DNA from: an uncultured Collinsella sp.
Lineage (GTDB): Bacteria > Actinomycetota > Coriobacteriia > Coriobacteriales > Coriobacteriaceae
Reading direction: 5' to 3'
Assembly (NCBI GenBank): GCA_900556285.1
Contig: USOF01000039.1
Span: 1-8,365, forward strand
DNA: 8,365 nucleotides
Shown here piece by piece: positions 1 to 5,020 of the stretch. The position numbers and the translations under genes were made by a program. A model generated the notes under the pieces. The model ran no database searches, was not told the DNA's origin, and was given only the letters and a program-made list of their open reading frames with translations. Numbering within the stretch: position 1 is the first letter of the stretch; each line of letters begins with the position of its first letter.

Positions 1-103
1 GACGTACACGTTTTGAGAGCAAGCGAGGCCGCACCACGCGCCGCGCAGCCTTTCCAATCGATTTCGAGCTCCGGCGTGCGCGGCGTGTTGAGAGCTGCAC
101 CAT

Positions 104-109
104 TACAAT
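104..109 (+). promoter_or_regulatory. Possible -10 box for the phosphatase gene
   Basis: TACAAT matches five of six bases of the sigma-70 -10 consensus and would place transcription start about 25 bases before the ATG at 142. A TTGAGA box at 88-93 is only 10 bases upstream, too close to be its -35. No good -35 lies at 16-18 bases, where the sequence is GC-rich. The rest of 1-141 shows no gene or clear structure. This is a weak call from one hexamer. Confidence 0.3.
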
Positions 110-130
110 GGAGCGGATTCACCAAATGCA

Positions 131-136
131 AAGGAG
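131..136 (+). promoter_or_regulatory. Ribosome binding site fixing the phosphatase start
   Basis: AAGGAG lies five bases before the ATG at 142. It decides for this start over an in-frame upstream start at 13, which would add 43 residues unlike any PHP domain N-terminus and has no ribosome site. Confidence 0.85.
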
Positions 137-141
137 TCGCC

Positions 142-1053
142 ATGCCCGCCTGCCCGCTGGTCGATTGCCACACCCATACTTCGTTTTCGGACGGCCACGC
201 CTCGTTCGAGGACAACGTCCGCGCCGCTACCGCTGCCGGATGCCGCGTCATGGTCTCGACCGACCACCTCACCCTGCCCGCCAGCATGGATGCTAACTGC
301 GAGGTGCAGGTCGTCGAGGGCGACTTGCCGGCACATCGTCTGGCATTTGAGGACGCCCGTAAACTCGCCGCGCAGATCGCGCCGGAGCTCAACTTTATCT
401 ATGGCTTTGAATGCGATTGGTACGAAGGCTGCGAGCCCTTGGTAGAGCGCTGGTCCCAGGGCGCCGTGGTGCGCTTGGGCAGCGTGCATTGGATTGGCGA
501 CCCGGGCGATATCATGGCCGGCGCCGCGGGCACGGCGGGAACGGAGGGCGTCGCTCGCCCTGATACGCCCGATTCGCTCTGCGGCTGGATCGACGACGAC
601 ACCAACCTGCATGTTTGGGAAAACTTAGGCGTGCGCGGCGTGTGGGAGCGCTATGTCGATGACTGGTGCCGAGCCTGCGAGAGCCCGCTCAACTTTGATG
701 TGATGGCTCACCCCGACCTAGTCATGCGTTTTTCGAAGGACGGCTTTGCACCCAACTTTGACCCCGCGCCGTTTTGGGAGCAGATGGCCGAATGCGCCCA
801 CGATACGGGTCGCCGCGTTGAGGTCTCAACGGCCGCACCGCGCAAGGGGCTCGACGACTACTATCCCGCGACCGGCCTTTTACGTCACTTTGTCCACGCC
901 GAGGTGCCGATCACTTTTGGCTCGGACGCGCACCGCGCCTGCGACATCTGCTGGAACATTCGCGAGGCTCAGGCCCACGCCTACGACTGCGGTTATCGAA
1001 CCTTCGACATCCCCCACCTCACCGGAGAATGGGAGTCCACGCCCCTCGCCTAA
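142..1053 (+). CDS. hisJ: PHP-family histidinol-phosphatase
   Basis: A 303-residue cytoplasmic metal-dependent phosphatase that should convert L-histidinol phosphate to L-histidinol, the penultimate step of histidine synthesis. PHP metal-binding motifs appear in order: D8-C-H10-T-H12 followed by S16-D17-G18, D41-H42, E90 in a GFE motif, H116 in GSVHW, H190 in AHPD, and D262/H264 in GSDAH. These are the expected ligand positions of the HisJ/HisK type (also called hisK), and the length is near the family's usual 260-290. The start at 142 is set by AAGGAG and by the HTH motif beginning at residue 10. The gene converges on hisE with 27 bases between stops. The minus-strand hisB is monofunctional and carries no phosphatase domain, so this gene supplies the missing step. 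Other PHP phosphoesterases share these motifs; the his context makes the assignment strong. Confidence 0.88.
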   Translation: MPACPLVDCHTHTSFSDGHASFEDNVRAATAAGCRVMVSTDHLTLPASMDANCEVQVVEGDLPAHRLAFEDARKLAAQIAPELNFIYGFECDWYEGCEPLVERWSQGAVVRLGSVHWIGDPGDIMAGAAGTAGTEGVARPDTPDSLCGWIDDDTNLHVWENLGVRGVWERYVDDWCRACESPLNFDVMAHPDLVMRFSKDGFAPNFDPAPFWEQMAECAHDTGRRVEVSTAAPRKGLDDYYPATGLLRHFVHAEVPITFGSDAHRACDICWNIREAQAHAYDCGYRTFDIPHLTGEWESTPLA

Positions 1054-1085
1054 CTAGTCGTTTAAGAACGTCCCCAATGACTAGT
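1053..1085. repeat. 33-bp inverted repeat spanning two convergent stops
   Basis: ACTAGTC at 1053-1059 and its exact complement GACTAGT at 1079-1085 flank a 19-base middle. The left arm begins in the last base of the phosphatase stop codon, and the right arm contains the whole hisE stop codon. Each arm also contains the palindrome ACTAGT. The stem is short and AT-containing with no T-run on either side, so it is a poor intrinsic terminator. Its middle carries CGTCCCC at 1069-1075, which is also present in the palindrome near 4400. A dispersed REP-like element is possible but not shown. Confidence 0.5.
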
Positions 1086-1398
1086 GGCGGCGGGCGTTGA
1101 GTTCGCCGGCCAGTTCGTCGAGGGTGATGCCGTAGCGCTCGAGCGTCACGAGCAGGTGGTAGATCAGGTCGCCGGCCTCGTAGCGGATGTGATCGTGGTC
1201 GTTATCCTTGCAGGCCATGATCACCTCGCTCGCCTCCTCGGCAAGCTTCTTGAGAAGCTCGTCCTCGACGTCGGTCAGCAGACGCGCGGTATAGCTCTCC
1301 TGCGGCGATGCGTCGCGACGACCGTGAATCACCTCGGCCAGTCCCGTCAGCGTCTCACCGATGTTTCCCGGCTGCACGTTAGCTGTTCTGACTCCCAT
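1081..1398 (-). CDS. hisE: Phosphoribosyl-ATP pyrophosphatase
   Basis: A 105-residue cytoplasmic enzyme that hydrolyses phosphoribosyl-ATP to phosphoribosyl-AMP and pyrophosphate, the second step of the pathway. It is an all-alpha MazG-like fold. The paired metal-binding motifs are visible as E55-x-x-E58 (in EEASE) and E74-x-x-D77 (in YEAGD), preceded by SYTARLL at 35-41, typical of HisE. The first dozen residues before the usual GETL-type beginning look like a short extension. Even so, ATG at 1396-1398 has a GAGGAAA ribosome site at good distance, and no better start is seen. It is a stand-alone HisE, not fused to HisI as in enterobacteria. It is the last gene of the run, 15 bases after the small unknown gene. 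Confidence 0.95.
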   Translation of the reverse strand: MGVRTANVQPGNIGETLTGLAEVIHGRRDASPQESYTARLLTDVEDELLKKLAEEASEVIMACKDNDHDHIRYEAGDLIYHLLVTLERYGITLDELAGELNARRH

Positions 1399-1413
1399 GG
1401 TTATTTCCTCTCG

Positions 1414-1641
1414 TTACTGCAGCGTAAAGTAAGTACCGGTCTCATCGAACCGAAGCTTTGCGCCCTTTTTCTCAAAGAACCCATCGATGACGGCATGGGC
1501 CTCATCGAGCCTTTCTTTCTCGGTCTCGAGCCAAAGCGACTGTGCCCCGCAGGCATCGGTCAGATGCACGCGGCACGGCACGCCCGCACGGAGGAGCTCG
1601 GCGTTACAATCGGCGACTTCGAACGGCGTCACGACCCTCAT
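1414..1641 (-). CDS. Small uncharacterised protein in the his operon
   Basis: A 75-residue soluble protein with no signal peptide or membrane segment; I do not know its function. Its ATG shares ATGA with the hisI stop, and GGGGGAG lies four bases upstream, so it is probably translated by coupling to hisI. hisE follows after 15 bases. Reading the residues, I expect helix (about 7-20), strands (about 22-40) around a D29-A-C-G32 turn, helix (about 41-59) and a final strand pair (61-75). It has three cysteines: C12, C23 and C31. This layout vaguely resembles small ferredoxin-like domains such as DUF2007 or DUF3343. It may also belong to a small family I recall being named after an RDAC motif (here TDAC). 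Both are memory-based guesses. Its position between two consecutive pathway enzymes suggests a role with HisI or HisE. Confidence 0.8.
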   Translation of the reverse strand: MRVVTPFEVADCNAELLRAGVPCRVHLTDACGAQSLWLETEKERLDEAHAVIDGFFEKKGAKLRFDETGTYFTLQ

Positions 1642-1979
1642 CGCGCTCCCCCTTCCACGCGCTTAAAGAAGCAGGTACGGTTGCCGGTGTGGCAGGCCGG
1701 ACCCGGCGAGTCGACCTTGACCAGTAGCGTATCGCTATCGCAGTCGGCCCAGAGCTCCTTGACTTCCTGCATGTTGCCGCTCGTCACACCCTTGTTCCAG
1801 AGCTCCTGGCGGCTGCGGCTCCAAAACCACGTGGTGCCGGTCTTGAGCGTCAGCCCCACCGATTCCTCGTTCATCCAAGCAACCATAAGCACCTCGCCGG
1901 TGTCATACTGCTGAACCACACAAGGAATCAGCCCGTGGGCGTCGTATTTAAGATCAGCAGCTTCTACTACCTCAGTCAT
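1638..1979 (-). CDS. hisI: Phosphoribosyl-AMP cyclohydrolase
   Basis: A 113-residue cytoplasmic zinc- and magnesium-dependent enzyme that opens the adenine ring of phosphoribosyl-AMP to give ProFAR (third step). Family signatures are clear: W61-NKG-x-TSG, the D79-C80-D81-S-D83 block for magnesium, and C80, C96 and C103 for zinc. The 16- and 7-residue cysteine spacing matches that of characterised HisI (C93, C109, C116 in the Methanothermobacter enzyme, from memory). It is stand-alone, with no HisE domain. The ATG at 1977-1979 is chosen because GGGAG sits five bases upstream; an adjacent ATG at 1980-1982 and a TTG at 1989-1991 are poorer. The stop overlaps the next small gene by four bases. 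Upstream is the 148-base gap with the large hairpin. Confidence 0.95.
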   Translation of the reverse strand: MTEVVEAADLKYDAHGLIPCVVQQYDTGEVLMVAWMNEESVGLTLKTGTTWFWSRSRQELWNKGVTSGNMQEVKELWADCDSDTLLVKVDSPGPACHTGNRTCFFKRVEGGAR

Positions 1980-1984
1980 CATTT

Positions 1985-1989
1985 CTCCC
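1985..1989 (-). promoter_or_regulatory. Ribosome binding site for hisI
   Basis: On the minus strand GGGAG stands five bases before ATG 1979-1977 and only two before ATG 1982-1980. It overlaps the in-frame TTG at 1991-1989, which rules that codon out. It favours the 113-residue HisI. Confidence 0.7.
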
Positions 1990-2024
1990 AAGTAATAACA
2001 GTAAGCCCCACAGGTCGGCGAGGG

Positions 2025-2118
2025 TTGTCCAGGTGCCGCAGGTTGCCGCGAAAGAGGAGCGACGCGTACTTTGGTACGCGAGCGACGGTTTGAGCGGCAA
2101 GATGCGGTGCCTGGGCAA
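2025..2118. repeat. Large imperfect hairpin between hisF and hisI
   Basis: Two 45-base arms (2025-2069 and 2074-2118) are arranged symmetrically around a TTTG loop. From the base they form a 16-bp helix (2025-2040 with 2103-2118, three G-T pairs), a 2x2 internal loop, a perfect 7-bp helix (2043-2049 with 2094-2100), a 13-base internal loop on each side, and a perfect 7-bp helix CGCGTAC/GTACGCG. Thirty of 45 positions are Watson-Crick. GAGCGAC occurs as a direct repeat inside the large internal loop (2057-2063, 2080-2086). It begins nine bases after the hisF stop. No T-run follows on the minus strand, so it is not a standard terminator. It could be a REP/MITE-like insertion, an RNA processing site or a structured RNA. 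The rest of the gap (1990-2024, 2119-2127) shows nothing clear. Confidence 0.7.
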
Positions 2119-2127
2119 GCCGCAGCG

Positions 2128-2910
2128 CTAGAAGTCCAACCTGACAGGGATGCCCTGGCTGGCCATGTACTCCTTCACCTGACGAATGCTGAAGGTTCCA
2201 AAGTGAAAGACGCTCGCCGCCAGCACGGCATCGGCCTCGCCCTCGATCACGCCCTCGGCAAAATGCTCGAGCGTGCCCACGCCGCCGCTCGCGATGACGG
2301 GGATTGGCACCGCGCGCGCCACGGCGCGGGTGAGCGCCAGGTCAAAGCCAGCCTTGGTGCCGTCGCGATCCATGCTGGTGAGCAAGATCTCGCCGGCACC
2401 GCGACGAGCCGCCTCCTCGGCCCATGCCACCGCATCGATACCCGTGGCGTTGCGGCCTCCTGCGGTAAAAACCTCCCACTTGTCGGCATCCGGCTCCCCG
2501 GGCAGGCCCACACGCTTGGCATCGATCGCCACGACCACGGCCTGGCTGCCAAACGCCGCGGCAGCCTGGCTAATCAGCGACGGGTCGCGCACGGCGGCAG
2601 AGTTGAGCGATACCTTGTCGGCACCGGCTGCAACCATGGTGCGCATGCCCACCAAGTCGCGGAAACCGCCGCCCACGGTATAGGGAATAGCAAGCTCTTC
2701 GGCCGCGTGCGCCGCCATCTCGATGGTCGTCGCGCGGTTGTCGCTCGTCGCGGTAATGTCCAAAAATACAACCTCGTCCGCACCCTCGCGGTCGTAGGCG
2801 CGGGCCAGCTCCACCGGGTCGCCCGCATCGCGCAGGCTCACAAAGTTGACGCCCTTAACCACGTGGCCGTCCTTAACATCCAGACAGGGAATTACGCGTT
2901 TGGTAAGCAT
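2128..2910 (-). CDS. hisF: Imidazole glycerol phosphate synthase, cyclase subunit
   Basis: A 260-residue TIM-barrel cyclase. With ammonia delivered by HisH it converts PRFAR to imidazole glycerol phosphate and AICAR. The two catalytic aspartates fall at D11 (PCLDV) and D130 (VAIDAKR), the same numbers as in the well-studied Thermotoga enzyme. Phosphate-binding turns GGG at 80-82, SLNS at 101-104 and ASGGVG at 207-212 are present, as is TSMDRDGTK at 178-186. Length is normal (about 250-260). The ATG follows the hisA stop after three bases, with a strong GGGGAGGAG ribosome site lying in the end of hisA. It is the last gene of the hisH-hisA-hisF block; the large hairpin follows its stop. Confidence 0.98.
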   Translation of the reverse strand: MLTKRVIPCLDVKDGHVVKGVNFVSLRDAGDPVELARAYDREGADEVVFLDITATSDNRATTIEMAAHAAEELAIPYTVGGGFRDLVGMRTMVAAGADKVSLNSAAVRDPSLISQAAAAFGSQAVVVAIDAKRVGLPGEPDADKWEVFTAGGRNATGIDAVAWAEEAARRGAGEILLTSMDRDGTKAGFDLALTRAVARAVPIPVIASGGVGTLEHFAEGVIEGEADAVLAASVFHFGTFSIRQVKEYMASQGIPVRLDF

Positions 2911-2913
2911 GCG

Positions 2914-3657
2914 CTACTCCTCCCCTCGGGCGGCGGCCAGCGCCTGGGCCAGCATAAAGTTGCCTTCGTAGAGCGCACGGCCGGTAATGGCGCCTTCAAT
3001 CGCGCCCTCGCCCACCGCGGCCAGCGCGCGGATGTCGTCGAGCGTCGATATACCGCCCGAAGCCACAACGGGAAAGCCCGCGACATCGGCCACATGGCGA
3101 TACGCCGCCACATCGATGCCCATCTGCATGCCATCGCGCGCGATGTCGGTATACACCAGATGCTTAAAGCCCAGCTCGGAAAGCTGCGCCACGGCATCGT
3201 CGAGCGCCACGCCCGCGCCGTCGCGCCAGCCATTCACCTTGACCTGGCCGTCGCGCGCGGCAATATCTGCCACCAACAGCTCGCCAAAGCCTTGGGCTGC
3301 CACCTCGGCAAAACCCGGCTCGGTCACCAGCACGGTGCCCAGCGCAATGCGGCGAGCACCATAGCCGGCCAACTCGTCGATGCGCGCGAGCGAGCGGACG
3401 CCGCCGCCCACGTCCACGGACAGGCCGTCGACGCCGCAGATAGCCTTGATCGCCGCCGAGTTGGCAGCGCACGCGTCCTCGTCCTCGCCAAAGGCAGCGG
3501 ACAGGTCGACGACGTGCACCCAGCTCGCGCCCTGCTCGGCAAACGAGCGGGCAACGGCCATGGGGTCGTCGGAATATACCTTGCAGCGGCTGCGGTCGCC
3601 GCGCTCCAGGCGCACAACCTTGCCGCCGATCAGATCGATTGCGGGAAACAGGATCAT
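2914..3657 (-). CDS. hisA: ProFAR isomerase (HisA)
   Basis: A 247-residue cytoplasmic TIM-barrel isomerase that converts ProFAR to PRFAR by an Amadori rearrangement. Catalytic acid/base residues are D8 (FPAIDL) and the D131 of VADIAARDG. T170-D171 lies in YTDIARDG, and phosphate-binding motifs are VDVGGGVR (81-88), LGT (106-108) and ASGGIST (199-205). VNGW at 141-144 is the usual substrate-loop motif. I see no sign of the dual HisA/TrpF enzyme PriA beyond the shared fold, but sequence reading alone cannot exclude TrpF activity, which PriA provides in many actinobacteria. The ATG overlaps the hisH stop in an ATGA quartet, so translation is probably coupled. hisF follows three bases after the stop. 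Confidence 0.96.
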   Translation of the reverse strand: MILFPAIDLIGGKVVRLERGDRSRCKVYSDDPMAVARSFAEQGASWVHVVDLSAAFGEDEDACAANSAAIKAICGVDGLSVDVGGGVRSLARIDELAGYGARRIALGTVLVTEPGFAEVAAQGFGELLVADIAARDGQVKVNGWRDGAGVALDDAVAQLSELGFKHLVYTDIARDGMQMGIDVAAYRHVADVAGFPVVASGGISTLDDIRALAAVGEGAIEGAITGRALYEGNFMLAQALAAARGEE

Positions 3658-4355
3658 CGGCCAACCTCCTCGACGATGTTGACGAAGTTCTTAAGAATGC
3701 GCTGACCAAGCGCGGAGGATTTCTCGGGATGGAACTGACAGCCCCACACGTTGCCATGACGCGCGATGCACGGGAAGCTCCGCGTGTAGTGCGTGCGCGC
3801 CAAAACATCAGCGGCATCGGCATCGTCGGCCACCGCGTAGCTGTGGGTGAAGTACATGTTGGCGCCCTCGGCAAAACCGGCGAGCAACGGATCGGCCGCG
3901 CCGGCGGGCGTCATGTGCACCTGGTCCCAGCCCACGTGCGGCACCTTCAGGCGACTCGATTCCAAGCGCGTACACGAACCGCGCATGATGCCCAGGCCAT
4001 CGACCCAGGGGCCGCCAGACTGCTCAGGGGTGCTGCCGTCTGCAGCCATGCCCTCGTCCGCAGGCACGCCCTCGTTGCCGCGCTCAAAAAAGAGCTGAAG
4101 GCCCAGGCAGATGCCGAGCAGCGGAGTTCCGGCGGCGACGGCATCGAGCACGGCCGCCTCCTCGCCGCTCTGGCGCATAAAGGCGATCGCGTCGTAGAAC
4201 GCGCCCACGCCCGGGATGACCAAGCCGTCGGCGTTACGGATCTGCTCCGGGTCGTCCGACGTACAGGCAACGGCACCGGCACGCGCAAGCCCGCGCACGA
4301 CGCTCGACAAGTTGCCCTTGTGGTAGTCGACCACCACGATCTTCGGTTCGCCCAC
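3654..4355 (-). CDS. hisH: Imidazole glycerol phosphate synthase, glutaminase subunit
   Basis: A 233-residue class I glutamine amidotransferase that hydrolyses glutamine and channels ammonia to HisF. The catalytic triad is C83 (GICLG), H209 and E211 (QFHPEKS). The oxyanion strand PGVG is at 48-51, and the N-terminus KIVVVDYHKGN is the expected first strand. The GTG at 4353-4355 is chosen because AAGGAGGG lies just upstream. An in-frame GTG at 4388 would add 11 residues encoded partly inside the 4378-4418 palindrome. The protein is longer than the common 200-210 residues because of an acidic, Gly/Pro-rich insert at about 94-117, after the FFERG strand. Its ATGA overlap with hisA fits the need for coordinated subunits. 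Confidence 0.96.
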   Translation of the reverse strand: MGEPKIVVVDYHKGNLSSVVRGLARAGAVACTSDDPEQIRNADGLVIPGVGAFYDAIAFMRQSGEEAAVLDAVAAGTPLLGICLGLQLFFERGNEGVPADEGMAADGSTPEQSGGPWVDGLGIMRGSCTRLESSRLKVPHVGWDQVHMTPAGAADPLLAGFAEGANMYFTHSYAVADDADAADVLARTHYTRSFPCIARHGNVWGCQFHPEKSSALGQRILKNFVNIVEEVGR

Positions 4356-4359
4356 GCGA

Positions 4360-4367
4360 CCCTCCTT
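4360..4367 (-). promoter_or_regulatory. Ribosome binding site fixing the hisH GTG start
   Basis: AAGGAGGG on the minus strand places GGAGG five bases before GTG 4355-4353. It starts ten bases after the end of the 16-bp palindrome, so folding of that palindrome leaves this site free. Confidence 0.85.
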
Positions 4368-4377
4368 TTTCTCATCC

Positions 4378-4418
4378 AAAACCACCACAAAGGTGCCCGT
4401 CCCCTTTGTGGTGGTTTT
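4378..4418. repeat. Perfect 16-bp palindrome between hisB and hisH
   Basis: AAAACCACCACAAAGG (4378-4393) and its exact complement (4403-4418) enclose a 9-base loop. The A-run, GC-rich core and T-run make it terminator-like in both directions, with TTTT on the his strand and TTTTT on the plus strand. On the his strand the T-run lies wholly inside the stem and is followed by GGATG, so full termination is doubtful; a partial terminator or mRNA-stabilising hairpin is plausible. A further copy of the arm (CCTTTGCGGTGG, 4421-4432, one mismatch) abuts the hisB stop, giving two competing 5' arms. The loop region carries CGTCCCC (4398-4404), as in the 1053-1085 element. Together the palindrome, the extra arm and the hisH ribosome site fill the 77-base gap. 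Confidence 0.85.
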
Positions 4419-4420
4419 TG

Positions 4421-4432
4421 CCTTTGCGGTGG
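4421..4432. repeat. Third copy of the palindrome arm next to the hisB stop
   Basis: CCTTTGCGGTGG differs by one base from CCTTTGTGGTGG at 4403-4414. On the his mRNA it reads as a 5' arm directly after the hisB stop, followed by the main arm, so either copy could pair with the single complementary arm at 4382-4393. The pairing from this outer copy would keep all positions, with one C-A mismatch on the mRNA. Confidence 0.6.
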
Positions 4433-5020
4433 TTACAGCGAACCCTTGGTGCTAGGGATGCCCTGCACGCGGGGATCGAGCTCGCAGGCGTGGCGCATCG
4501 TGCGGCCCACGGCCTTAAAGGCGGCCTCGATAATGTGATGCGAGTTGCCGCCCGCCAGCTCGTGCACATGCAGCGTGAGCTTGGCATCGCGCGCAAAGGC
4601 GTAGAAGAACTCGACCGCCAGCTCGGTATCGAAGCTGCCCACGCGCTCGGTCGGCACGGGCAGCTCGCAGTAGGCCTGCCCGCGGCCCGAAATATCAACA
4701 GCAGCCATCACAAGCGTCTCGTCCATGGCGATCGCCGCGTCGGCAAAGCGCGTAATGCCCGCCTTGTCGCCCAGCGCCTGACAAAACGCCTCGCCCAGCA
4801 CAATACCCGTGTCCTCGACGGTGTGGTGCGCATCGACCTCCACGTCGCCCACCGCGTGCACCGTCAGATCGAACAGACCATGGCGGCCAAAAGCATTGAG
4901 CATGTGGTCGAAAAACGGCACGCCGGTCGAGATATCGCACACGCCAGATCCGTCCAGGTCGAGCTTTACGACAATGTCGGTCTCGCCCGTCTTGCGGGCT
5001 ACCTCGGCATAGCGATCCAT
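4433..5020 (-). CDS. hisB: Imidazole glycerol-phosphate dehydratase
   Basis: A 195-residue manganese-dependent dehydratase that converts imidazole glycerol phosphate to imidazole acetol phosphate. The two half-repeats of the fold each show their metal motif: D63-A-H65-H66-T-V-E69-D and G158-N-S-H161-H162-I-I-E165. FFDHML at 36-41 and the terminal PSTKGSL are also typical. The length equals that of monofunctional enzymes, so there is no N-terminal HAD phosphatase domain as in E. coli HisB; the convergent PHP gene fills that role. The ATG directly follows the hisC TAG with no gap, and AAGGAGGAG sits in the end of hisC. The 16-bp palindrome lies just after its stop. Confidence 0.98.
   Translation of the reverse strand: MDRYAEVARKTGETDIVVKLDLDGSGVCDISTGVPFFDHMLNAFGRHGLFDLTVHAVGDVEVDAHHTVEDTGIVLGEAFCQALGDKAGITRFADAAIAMDETLVMAAVDISGRGQAYCELPVPTERVGSFDTELAVEFFYAFARDAKLTLHVHELAGGNSHHIIEAAFKAVGRTMRHACELDPRVQGIPSTKGSL

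Noticed and set aside
13..95. Direct repeat TTGAGAGC at 13-20 and 88-95
   Set aside because: Eight bases, two copies, with no shared flanks or symmetry; this is within chance expectation and has no clear regulatory geometry.
13..141. N-terminal extension of the phosphatase from a start at 13
   Set aside because: The extra 43 residues resemble no PHP enzyme, and AAGGAG at 131-136 clearly serves the ATG at 142.
1053..1085. Intrinsic terminator for both convergent transcripts
   Set aside because: A 7-bp stem with low GC, a 19-base loop and no T-run in either direction does not meet the usual terminator form.
2071..3705. Plus-strand open frame of 544 codons opposite hisF and hisA
   Set aside because: It lies antisense to two clearly conserved genes; long open frames opposite GC-rich genes arise from codon bias. 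The product shows no recognisable motif, and its start falls in the loop of the hairpin.
4356..4388. Longer HisH from GTG at 4388
   Set aside because: The start codon lies inside the palindrome arm with no ribosome site, and family alignment begins at the KIVVVDY strand just after the GTG at 4355.
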